64,000 nt of DNA from positions 43,975,546-44,039,545 of the forward strand of contig CM055099.1 of NCBI GenBank assembly GCA_029204225.1, given 5' to 3'. Shown in pieces: positions 1-10,270 of this stretch. Positions within the stretch are counted from its first letter, which is position 1, and the number at the start of each line of letters is the position of its first letter. Origin of the DNA: Diphasiastrum complanatum. Lineage: Eukaryota > Streptophyta > Lycopodiopsida > Lycopodiales > Lycopodiaceae. The notes beneath the pieces are model-generated. The model saw only the letters and a list, made by a program, of their open reading frames with translations. It did not search any database and had not been told where the DNA came from. The position numbers and the translations under genes were made by a program.

Positions 1-2
1 AA

Positions 3-371
3 TCCAAGATGTATGAAGACGAGGATGTTGAGAAGATAGACACATCCAGTGGGAAAGATGGTATAGTGAGGATACCTCCTGATGATGATCCATTCATTGA
101 CCTTCCGAGTGATGAACATGAGGATACATCTCAAGATACTACTACTCAACCTCAAGAGATAGGTTGGAGAGGTAGAGACAAACCTTTTGGTGCAAGAATG
201 ATTGAAGTTGCGGGTGACAAACGCAAGGAGAAGGATGTACCGTGGGATACATTTTCACCACAAAGCCGATCACCTGATAGGAAGCTCCCTAACTGGTTTG
301 AGAGATTGTTGGAGAGCTGCGACATGGATGACTATTCAACCTTAGACAAAGTTGTCCATCTGCAATGCTAG
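3..371 (+). pseudogene. 3' part of an unrecognised acidic ORF, open to the window edge
   Basis: I do not recognise this protein. The frame is open from the first bases of the window and ends at a TAG at 369-371, so the true start may lie outside; an internal ATG is at 9. The first 50 residues are Asp/Glu-rich (PPDDDPFIDLPSDE), followed by a basic stretch near residue 70 and a tryptophan-containing tail (LPNWFERLLES). It has no membrane segment, Cys cluster or catalytic motif. It could be the last exon of a host gene or the tail of a transposon ORF. The following 3 kb carry transposon remnants, which favours the second option weakly. Confidence 0.3.
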
Positions 372-2730
372 CAAGGAAATTGATAGTTTACTAAATGGGG
401 TTGATCCTTATATGTTTTTCCGTTCACAAATACTCATATCAGTAGGTATGGGCTTTAAAGACCGATAAACTGAGAATGGCTTGTTTTTTGTGGTCACCAT
501 GAACAAGCTAAATTTTTATTTCAATTTTTTTTTACTTATTAAAAAATCCAACTACAAGTGACCAAACTTGAAAAATCAACACACATTGAATGAAAATTAA
601 GTTAGAAGGTTAAGAAAAAAATATTCATTTAACCATCTTGAAAGGCCAATTGGAATTGATTATCATAATTTGTGAGGCTCTTTTTGCATCAAATGATAGG
701 TCTGTCTCTTGAGCACATAGAACTTTGCACTCTAACTACTTGATTTCACCAGTTTTGGAGCATTTTTATTAAGTCCATGTTCAGTTCAGTAGATTTGGAA
801 TAGTCCTTGATGTAGATATTTAATTGCTGGAGGGTTTATGGATCCCAAGGCAACCTAACCCTAGTTAATAAGTGAGAGAGATTTGGCACCTTGCGTGTGT
901 AAGTCCAACTCGATGATCACATAGAGATTCGATAATTAGGAGTTTAATATAAGGACTTTAGGCCTTTTTGCAGGACTTTTAATGTTGCAGGCCTAAATGT
1001 CAAGTTAGTGAATAAAGTTGAGACTCCCACCAAAATCGGTTCAAATTCAAATTCAAATTCAAATTGGTTCCCTCCAATTTTGAATGAGTTCCCACACTTT
1101 TTTAAATATGAATAAGTTAGGGATGTACAAATGGACCAATAGAATTTTGAGTCCAAGGTCCTCCTCTCCACTATAATAAAAGACCAACTCGAGTTCTTCC
1201 ACATGTACATATCTTCATTTCAATAAAGCAAATTGGTTCTCTTGTGAAATGGGTTTATGAATGTCCTTGCTCTCTATCACTTTTCCTCCATCTCTCATGC
1301 TTTCTTTGGATTTATTAATTGTTGGATCTGAATGTTTTTGGAATTGTATGTTCTTATGCTTTTTATGAGAGAGAAAGGGAGAGAGAGAAAGAGCAAGCCA
1401 TCTTCATTGTAGATCATAGTGTTAATGGTTGTAGTGCTAATGCTTAGGGTTAATGGATATTAGAGTAGATGTGGATCTTCCATTCATGCTGAAATCTTAG
1501 ATATGCTATCGCTCTCATGGGAATGAACCGTGATAGCTAACTTCATCTCCTTGATGCTAGATTGCTTGGATCTTGGGTTGAGGATAGGTTAGGTAGGAAA
1601 CCCACTACAATTTTGGCATTGTTGCTGGTGAGCTACGCCAATTTTTCAATTTTCAGCATGTTTGTTGGATGGTTAGCTTGCATTAGACATCTTGTTGTGG
1701 CATGAATAGTGTTAAATCTGTGAAAAATGCAAAAATAAGCTTGGTAGAGGCCAAAAATCTTGTATATAGGATGATTACACATCTGTGGATCCTGTTCCCA
1801 CGTGTGAAAATAGTGTACTTGTCATGTACCATAATCATATAGGTTGTACATATGATTTAATTCAAGTTCTAGTGGCTAAAAAGGCCAAAAACTAGTTTTT
1901 TAGACATATGACACATGGCATCAATCTATTGATTGCATGAGTCACATCCTTTGGTTAGGTGTCACATCCCATGTGTAGAGGATAGCTCACATGTGTGGAA
2001 TAAGCTGAAGTAGACGAATTTTGACTTCTAGAAGATTTTCAAGTAGATCTCCATATAGAAGGAAAATGGACCAAAAGTGCTCAAAATAGAAGGTTTTGTC
2101 CAAGTGTCAGTTTTGCATGATGAATCATCATATGACAAAGCACCTTCACACATGTGGGATCAAAGGGATAATCAGTACCACGAGCTCCCACTTATTGTAT
2201 ATATAGAGCCACATTTGGCCATAATCATTGTGAGACACCAATCTTGGTTTTCGAAGCAATTTCTAGTGATTCTCTCCATTTGTCTACATTTGTTTTGATT
2301 GTTTTGAGGTGCTATCAATGTGTACTTGATTTTCAGGTTGGATTACGTACTCAGACAGTGTGGGAAACTAGAAAGTACACCTACCTTCAATTAATGATTG
2401 TTCTTGTTAGAATTTTGTGTCTAGAATTGATCTAGATTGATATTAATCTCAAGTAGATTGATAGATCAAGTAATATGACAACCAATCCCTCTTGAGGATC
2501 AGATTAGGATCCACTCTTGGTCCTTTTTGTACTTTTTGCACAAATTCTACATTTAGGGTTAGTTTAGGAGTGATTTTGTCTGATTTGAGTGGATTTGCTT
2601 GTTTGAAATCTAATCTGATTATTGAACAAAGACAACTACTTAGATCACCATTCTAAAGATCCATCTGGATTTGAGAAATTAAAACAATAGAAATCGGTCA
2701 AATCTACCAAATCTTGGTCAAAAGGAAGCA
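372..2730. other. AT-rich stretch without a recognisable gene
   Basis: No ORF here has a family signature. It contains a short hexamer repeat of the ATTCAA type at about 1040-1065 and a short GA-rich run at about 1370-1390. The right part may include the 5' LTR and leader of the decayed gypsy element whose gag starts near 3776, but I could not match a second LTR copy. Confidence 0.5.
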
Positions 2731-2734
2731 AAAA

Positions 2735-2747
2735 TTGTCATCAGAGC
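2735..2747 (+). other. Possible degenerate primer binding site of the 3.8-kb gypsy element
   Basis: The sequence TTGTCATCAGAGC resembles the plant initiator-Met tRNA primer site TGGTATCAGAGC with two differences in the core. It lies about 1 kb upstream of a gypsy gag on the same strand, a plausible leader distance. With no matching 3' LTR in the window the assignment is tentative. Confidence 0.35.
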
Positions 2748-3775
2748 TGATAACTTTTTATTCTCTTTTAGGAAACCTTCGTCGAGTTGCAAGAAGCTTC
2801 GATTTCCTTCATAGATTCTTCAAATTGAACGACAAAGATTCATTTCTAGCAAAACATCAGAAAAACTATAAAAAAACACCAAAAAACAATCAAAACTCTA
2901 AAAAATTCAGAAAAAGAACCTTTACCAGATTCATTATGCATAGGTGTGATTCAGATCTATCTATTGCCAGGCAGACGAAGAATAATACCAAAAATATAAG
3001 GCCAAAGTAACTGTTCATCTAGTTGTTGGTAACCTTTTGTAAAAAATTACATTTTTTTGTACAAATATCTTTGTCTAAACCTTCGCTAGAGTTTGTGTCA
3101 GTCCCACTTACTATTTTTTATAATCAGTAAGTTGGGCAAATCAGTTGTCATATTGTCATATTTTTGTCAAAAAAGTCTCTTTTTTACAAAAATACCAGTA
3201 TTACTCTTAATTCTTCGCCAGAACATTCGTCGAGTATTCATATTGTTTAAATTATAGCAATCTATTATTTTTGAGTTCGGCGAACATTCATCTTATCAGG
3301 ATCATAGAAAATCTCTATTTTTACCCTCCCTAAACTATAGAAACTGTGTTTTTATGTGTCAGGAACCTTCGTTAGAACTATTCTAGATTTATCTCTGTTC
3401 GAGAGTTCGACGAAGGTTATTTCCATAGAATTTGTCAAAAAAGCCTGATCAGAGAGTTTTTTTTTCCTCCAAAATAACATTGCTAAACTTTCATTGAGTC
3501 GCCCTTCGTCTAGGAAACCTTTGCCGATACTATTTTTAGGTTCTGATTTTCCAGATCCAGCCTCTGTCAAATTTTGGGTCAAATCTAGTTCAATTTGATT
3601 TTGAGTCTGAGAGTTCATCATTCTTAGAAATGTCAATCGCTTGATCATAGATCTTTTTTCAAAAATAAAAAATCTGATTGTTGTCAAGTGAAAGGAATTT
3701 TACAGATCTGAGATAGTTTCTGATTGAAAATCTAGATGCAATCTCATTGTCTGACTGATTTAATTCAAAAGAACA

Positions 3776-5964
3776 ATGGCTGCTCCTGGAGATGCTCCTC
3801 AGGAGGTCAATCCAATCATTGTTATGAGATCACCCCATTTGGATCTACCCAAATACAATGGATTAACATATCTAGTTAGATTTCTCCAAATCTATGCTGA
3901 ATCTTGTGAAGTCTATGGTGAAGTTTTTTCCTAGGATAAACTTAAGCTATTTCCAATGGCCTTAACGAGTGCAGCACAAGATTGGTATTATAATTAAGAA
4001 GAAACTGAACATACAAATTGGAAAACTGTTAAACGAGCCCTTATCACACGGTTCAAACCTCGGAAGTTATGGAAGACCCTTTCCTACTTTTACGTAAAAT
4101 TAAAATGGAAAAGTGAGAATTGGTACAAGATTACATTGAATAGATTAAACGCCTCAGATTTGAGTGTGAACTTGAGCTGATTAATGAAAATGCCATGATT
4201 ATGTGTTTTTTGTCAGGTCTACCTAAAAGAATCATACATGAGCTGAAATGCTACAATGTGTACGCAATTTTGCAAAACGCTATGGACGATGCAATCCGGG
4301 AGGAGGATGAAGATTCAGATGATGAGCCGAATATTGGTATTGCCTTATACAACAGGACAGACCACTATGACATCCATCACAATTGCATCAATGATGCAGA
4401 AATGATGCTCAATGAGTTCGAGAAACTGGGGAAGAACCAACAGAAATAGATGGGAAAGTTGTGGTCGCAATTTGATGAGAAGATCGATAAAATGTTTGGT
4501 GTTCCATCTGTACGGGCATTCACACAACAAATGAATGTCCTCAATTAAAAAAAAACGTATAGAAACTAGTATCTGCCATTTGTGTGATTCGTCCGATCAT
4601 GAGACTGCCTTTTGCCACTTTAATCCTGAGATTATCTAGCAATGATATGCCCATATGGGATATCGGGAGCCTCTTTATGGAGGGAATCCGATAACCAAAT
4701 CTCGTCTTGGATATCCGGAACGATTAGCCTTACTAGCCCCACCAACACAATCTGCTCCTCCTGCTAATTTAATGGAACTAGAACCTTACGAAGGTACCGA
4801 GCAATGGAATTTAGTAATAATCATGAAGGTGGATCTTCGGAATAATATGCTATTTATGCCGCCATGCAACAACAAGCATCTAGAAATTGGACCAGAGTGC
4901 CACTTGGATGCTTTGCATGTAGACAAAATCACAGAGTTGCAGAATGTCCAAACAAAGGCAAATTTGTACCATTCTGTCATGACTGTGGATATGGACATTG
5001 CTACAAGGAGAGCCCAGCAAGACAAAACCCGCCACCGGCTATAAGTCTTGTCAATTTGATAACAATCAAGCAAAGACCAGTAGCTCAGGCTGAACCAAGT
5101 GTACCCTTGATGGTGGTTACCAGAGCACAGAAGCAGAAAGAACTGGTAGCAGATCCAGTACCTGCCGATTCTACACCAATAATTGATAAACCAACAACAT
5201 CTGAAATCTATCCAAATCTCCATGCAGAAAAAAGAAACTACCAGGATATGAGGCAGTGGATTAAACATTTGCAGGAAGAAGAGGAGCTTGAAGCTGCTAA
5301 AGTTGCACCTGAAATCCATTCTTCACCTATGCAATCACCAAATAATCCACGAACGAATATGAATACTCAGTTGCATCATGATGAAGAACCCTTCAAGATG
5401 ACTGAACCGGAAGCGCCACAAACAGATTTCCTCATGGGTATTTTGTGTAGTACGATCAATATTTCGTTGGCAGAATTTTTGAAGTTGGTGCCAAAAGCAA
5501 AAGAAATATTAGCGCAAAATTAACTCAAGTTGAACCAGAAGTCCATCAAGAACTACTTTTTTGTGCTAGATTTGAAGAATCTAATGAAGTACTCCATGTC
5601 GGAGCAGCTTGGAAAAGTGAGCAAAAAAATATCACCCTACCAATACAGCATAAGCAATTTTCTAAAGAGTCAGCCGTGATAGATGGCGGTTTGGGAGTTA
5701 ACCTTATTTCTACAAAGTTATGTGCAAAGTGGAGCCTTACAAAGATAAAGCCTGCGACTTTTGCCATTAAGCTGGCTAATCAACCATGGGAAATGGTTGA
5801 GGATATACTTGTCAAGATTGCCGGAGTTCAGTACTTTTATAGTAATGGACTTACCGGAAGCACCAAATGTTTACCGAGTCCTACTGGGGCGCCCATGGTT
5901 ACGAGTTGCACAAGTAGTTCATAACTGGGGTACAAGAAAAATCACTTTTGAAAATCATGAATGA
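3776..5964 (+). pseudogene. Degenerate Ty3/gypsy gag-protease remnant
   Basis: The plus strand reads as a plant gypsy Gag broken by stops and frameshifts. From an ATG at 3776 come a capsid-like region (LDLPKYNG, then a stretch like LTSAAQDWYYN near 3960-4000) and, in another frame from 4195, FLSGLPKRIIHELKC. Two zinc-knuckle-like motifs follow between about 4912 and 5040 (CFACRQNHRVAEC, then CHDCGYGHCYKES). A protease-like segment starts near 5676 (VIDGGLGVNLIS) and ends with LLGRPWLRVAQV near 5880-5910. In this family Gag packages element RNA and the aspartic protease matures Gag-Pol. The usual D-S/T-G active site reads D-G-G here. Reverse transcriptase and integrase are absent, so the copy is truncated and inactive. 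Confidence 0.75.
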
Positions 5965-6657
5965 GCAGTCAAAGTTGATTATGTAACTTGGACTATCAAA
6001 CCAGTGGTTTAAAAAGAGGATGATGATTCATCAAAGCCATCCCATACAAGTGACCTTACCGCCTGGCTTTGTTCGACAAATTGCCTAGATGGTGTCATGA
6101 ATATCGGTTTCCTTGAAAACACTAGATGTTGCTCTATCAATATGGTCATCTTGTGTTTCATCATGTTTTGTTTCCTCATTGACAGGCTACACATTGGAGA
6201 AATTAATGTGTCTAATGTTGTCCAGGTCGAGAATGTTGGTCCCTTTGTGGACTGTATTTTGAACACAAATCAACATTCAATAACATCTTCACACTTTTTA
6301 GAAAATTTACTTCCATGGAAGAAGTCATACACGCACAATCTTTTTAATGCCAGTAAACTAGTCTTCACACCCTTTCCCATAGTTGTTCTTTTGCCCTCAC
6401 TACACTATTTTCTTGAATCTGCATCAACAACTACAATGATTTTGATAGCTATCTTTGAAATTTTTTGATTTTCACAAATTGACATGTTGGTTTGCACCAA
6501 TGGTTGCATTTCTTGTACGAGTGTTGATAGTTGTTGGTGATTCATTTGAAATTCAACACATTGTTCAGCCTTGATTAGAAGTTCTTTCACAACTTCCATT
6601 TGTATTTTCTAGGGCCGAAGGTATTGTTGTTAGCCACCACTTCATCTACTAATATGT
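5965..6657. other. No supported gene between the gypsy remnant and the Cys-rich remnant
   Basis: After the protease-like segment the reading frame loses any pol similarity. ORFs on either strand here show no motif that I recognise, and no LTR or terminal repeat was found. Confidence 0.5.
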
Positions 6658-7273
6658 TTATGCAAGTGCAAAGCAAGATGAACTTGCTCTAACAACATGA
6701 TTATGAAAACCTTGATGTATCATGACCCTGCTAAATTGAGAGTTGCTAGGCATGCAATAATATACATTTACTGTACATGCTTGTATGCAAACTAGTTTTC
6801 TCTTGCAATAAAAACACTCCAAGGTCCCATACACATCAGTGGACGCTCCTAATACTGGTCTACTTCTCAGCTCGCCAACCAACATTGTCGATTTGGAACA
6901 CCAGACAATCTGAGTAATCCGCAAAGTCCATTCATCACTCAAAAACACCACCATAGCATGAAGTGCAGCCAATTCCATTGTATTTTGTAGGAAGCTATTT
7001 TACTTTTTGTACCATATTGCATTGCTTTAGTAATTTCCAAGGAAGACTACTGTGAAAAATATTTTGTATAATTACATCAATGGTACTATTCTCAATGTTT
7101 TTGGTTTCTTTGTCATTTGTATCCTCAATGTCACACAAATCAATAACAACTCTATCTTTGGTATTATTGATGCCTTGTAAATCACATGAAATTGTATTAG
7201 TCACATACATAGATGACAAGGTACAATCTAAAATGTCGTAGCTCAATGAGACAAAACCTTGCATAGGGTACAA
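6658..7273 (-). pseudogene. Unrecognised Cys-rich coding remnant, two frames
   Basis: Two adjacent minus-strand frames (7273-6995, then 6978-6658) look like pieces of one protein split by a frameshift. The second piece has clustered Cys and His residues (ECFYCKRK, then CIQACTVNVYYCMP, then IHQGFHNHVV) spaced like a metal-binding transposase or nuclear-factor domain. I cannot name the family. No start context, splice sites or neighbouring gene clarify its role. A transposon origin is likely from the setting but is an inference. Confidence 0.3.
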
Positions 7274-8157
7274 TGGGAACAGGTCATCTGGAGTGCTGAG
7301 TCGTCACCATTGCAAACAACTCAAGTTTTGTGCATGGACAATCCATGCGTTTTGCCAAGATATTGTTGTATCCAACATAGTACAACCACTAGAGTTTGTA
7401 AGCTCAAGGTCTTCCTCTCCAATACAATGGCAATAGACAACAACGTCTTCCCTTGAAGCCATGTTACTTATATCCAAAAAATAAACACGGTTATAACATT
7501 CACTTTGGAATACGTTTTTATTTTAACACACCTTGCAACTTACTGAATTTTTCTCACAAACCATACCATAGTGGTACCACCTCTCTTGATCTTTCTCCCT
7601 AGCATGTTGATCTTTAGGCTTGCACTTCCTTCACATTAGGAGAGTTTTGAGTTCCAAAAGGGCCTCATAAGAATTCATGCAAAGATCCTTTTTGTATAAT
7701 TAAAATATTATAACACTATTTTCACCTAATACATTTGACTTGCCATAACTTTTACTTGTAGCTCAAAAGTATGTCATCTATAATATCATTCGAAAGCGCA
7801 CCAAGCTTTGCTAAAACCGGACTCACCACTAAAAAGTTATGCCATTTTTAATGTGGACTCAAAAAGTTACGTTACATAGAAGCCTGATATCAGTATTTTT
7901 ATTGGTCCACATTGCAACGCAAATGAGAAAATAAATAAAGAAGCATCTTTTACAAAGGCCCTTTTTAGGCCCATATTTTCTCTAATGATTAATTATCATC
8001 ATTTACAATAATTGATGTTTTATATCAAAGTAATCTAAATATTTTTGGAATTTATTTTATTTTATTTTAGTAATAACTCTAGTAAGAATTAAGTTTGAGT
8101 GTGTCAATACGATTAGCATCTAGTTCTCGTATGTAGAGGGCAAGCTTGAAAGCAATG
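7274..8157. other. No supported gene
   Basis: AT-rich sequence with only short ORFs lacking family motifs. Nothing beyond the flanking remnants was identified. Confidence 0.5.
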
Positions 8158-8593
8158 TCATGATTGTGTTTTGATCGATCTGACAGCTGCCATCTGTTGC
8201 AAGAGATTCTTAAACAGGTTAACGTGATTTTGAAGTGAATCACCATTCGACATCTTGAGTGTGAAGAATTTTCTTCTAAGATGCAACTTGGAAGTCACGT
8301 CCCTCACATCATATAGTGAGCTCAGGATGTCATACTTCTTTTGAAGTTTGAGCTTTAGATATGTGGCCAATCTAAGTGTCTGATATATTGAGAAGAATAA
8401 GCGCAAAAGCTTTACCAGGTTTCGATTTCCACTTTGAGACGGTTGTGACACCTTCAAGCTTCACTTCGATACCTATGACAATGTCCCACAACTCGTTGGC
8501 GATTAGCAAGGTCTTCATCTTAAATTTTCACAAATAGTAATTGGATCCATTCAGCTTGTCTCCGATGAGACCGACTTTACTTTGAGAATCCAT
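8158..8593 (-). pseudogene. Copia-type gag N-terminal fragment
   Basis: Reading leftwards from an ATG at 8593, the opening motif of copia Gag is visible (KLNGSNYYL, stop, KFKMKTLLIANELWDI). It is followed in another frame by the UBN2-like segment LHLRRKFFTLKMSNG and by LFKNLLQQMAAV at 8158-8300. In active elements this protein forms the virus-like particle. At least one in-frame stop and one frameshift separate the parts, and the zinc knuckle and pol are missing. A primer binding site on the same strand lies about 160 bp upstream, as expected for a copia leader, so the 5' end of the element is preserved while the rest is lost. Confidence 0.7.
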
Positions 8594-8712
8594 TTGGAAA
8601 TTTAGTTTGTCGATAAATTGATGACTTTAAGAATGATGTCATGCTACAATTGAAAATCAATCAATATGATACTGAAATTTGATGCCACAAGTTGAAGATT
8701 AAGAGCAAGTGC

Positions 8713-8780
8713 GCTCTGATTTGATACTATGAAAAGTATCTAATGATATAGCTCTTGATACCATGAAAGGTATCTAATAG
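8713..8780 (-). other. Copia primer binding site and LTR edge, duplicated
   Basis: On the minus strand TGGTATCAAGAGC (8751-8763) matches the initiator-Met tRNA primer site apart from one inserted base. A diverged second copy of the same site and adjoining LTR edge lies at 8713-8745. The LTR should extend rightwards from about 8764, but I could not fix its outer end. Confidence 0.55.
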
Positions 8781-9384
8781 TAGTAGAGCTCCCTGAAGAC
8801 GTGTTTCTCACAAAGTACATGCCACCTTGTAGCTTTTCATTGACATCTAGCTTCATCAAATTGCTTATAATAGCCAAATCTTACTGATTAATGAGCCACA
8901 CAATCATAATTAAGAGAAGTAACTTACAATACCGATCCTGCCCACTTATTCCACATGTGGTTCTACCTGTATTCTCCCCATCCATATCAAATGGAATCTC
9001 AAAACAATCACCACATGTTTCCTCCTGAGAATACCCAATAGATACTCACCCAATATCACCTCCAAGTCTCTCACCAATGGTGTGCGCTGATATCACAGAC
9101 ATCCATGAATATAACTACAGACATCCGTGGCTCCTTGAAATACAAACAAGGAAAGATTGTGTGTGCTTCAAAAGCTCTCCCCTCAAGAATCTGGAAGGAA
9201 GTATGGGGCCTAATAGGGAGCTCGGTACCTTGCAAGAAGTTTTTGCTTAAGTTGCACTAGACAGTCAATGAGATGCATGCTTGCTATGGATCAATTACAT
9301 ACTAGTTAAAATAAAGCAAAATAAAAGTGTGCATGCAAGTCACTTTTTTTTTCCATTTATCAAATATCGTCTACTATTTTCCAT
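8781..9384. other. Probable copia LTR remnant, otherwise featureless
   Basis: This stretch sits where the 5' LTR of the minus-strand copia remnant is expected. Without a second copy in the window its end cannot be set. No ORF of interest was seen. Confidence 0.35.
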
Positions 9385-9833
9385 TCATGCATGATCACAT
9401 ACATGTAGGGTAGTTGGGCCTTTAATCATGGTCCAAACTTGAAAAGTTGAGGCCACCACCATGGTTTGTCCTTTAACATTGACTTTCTTCCAAAATCCAT
9501 TGACCAACTCAACACATAGTAATGCCTTTGCAAGGCAAGGCCAAAAAATCCTTGGTGCACAAGAGACAAAAAACAAGCTTCCACAGTTGTTCGATCAAGC
9601 CAATAACACTCTGTGTTATCCTTCAAAAGGTTCTACTAGAGCGATGGGAAATTCAAGTGGGCCACAACATGCTTGGGCATCTGTCCTAATAGAGAGGTGG
9701 TAGCATCTATTTTCAAACTGTATTTGCCCTTGATAACTCCATGAAAGCCCGACTCACCAGCGCTAGTCTTCACACATCTAGGGGCCTCATATGCGACAAT
9801 ATGCTCACTAAACAATCCTCTAAAAACTCCCCC
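9385..9833 (-). pseudogene. Unrecognised coding remnant cut by the LARD insertion
   Basis: Several overlapping minus-strand frames share a coding look: 9636-9833 reads FRGLFSEHIVAYEAPRC and then GKYSLKIDATTSLLGQM, and two further frames follow at 9426-9626 and 9385-9576. They look like one protein broken by frameshifts. I do not recognise the family. Its right edge is exactly the target duplication of the LTR element at 9834, and the minus-strand frame stays open for some codons beyond that element's far side (from 15015). The insertion therefore split this sequence. Confidence 0.35.
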
Positions 9834-10257
9834 TGTTATGTCCATGGCCAGTAAGTAGGATTTAGTATACTCCTAGTCTTGGATACACGGTACTCCAGTA
9901 AATCAAGCTATTAGTTATGCCATGTCATACTGGATGTGACCCGACAGTAACTAATATCCTTGTGAGGCCCAAAACACACTAAATGGAGTTCAGACAAAGT
10001 ATGAGACAGTGTATGCATGTGTAGAGTTATCAATAGCAATTATATGAATAGGTGGTCCATGCTTAGGACTCTATTCTAGGTGAATCTATGTATAAGGAAC
10101 TTAGGGCTATGCATGTATGTGCCCAGGTTGCTTTGGCTGTTGGGGGTGAAGCTTCTAGAGTTGATTGGTTGCTTCTACTTGGTTGGGAGGTTGTTCCATA
10201 GTGTGTTTTCCATTGTGTTTTATCTTGTAAGCAGGATCTTAGGGAGCTTCCCTTATA
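9834..10257 (+). repeat. 5' LTR of the LARD-like element (424 bp, internally deleted)
   Basis: It starts TGTTATGTCC and ends CTTATA, closing with TA rather than the usual CA. Compared with the right LTR it lacks about 95 bp at a junction near 10138, including the TATA box, and carries a short extra segment near 10200-10220. Confidence 0.85.
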
Positions 10258-10258
10258 G

Positions 10259-10270
10259 TGGTATCAGAGC
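10259..10270 (+). other. Primer binding site of the LARD-like element
   Basis: TGGTATCAGAGC lies one base after the left LTR and is complementary to the 3' end of plant initiator-Met tRNA, the standard primer for many plant LTR retrotransposons. Confidence 0.85.

Noticed and set aside
4786-5319. 177-codon minus-strand ORF
   Set aside because: It is the shadow of the gypsy gag zinc-knuckle region on the plus strand.
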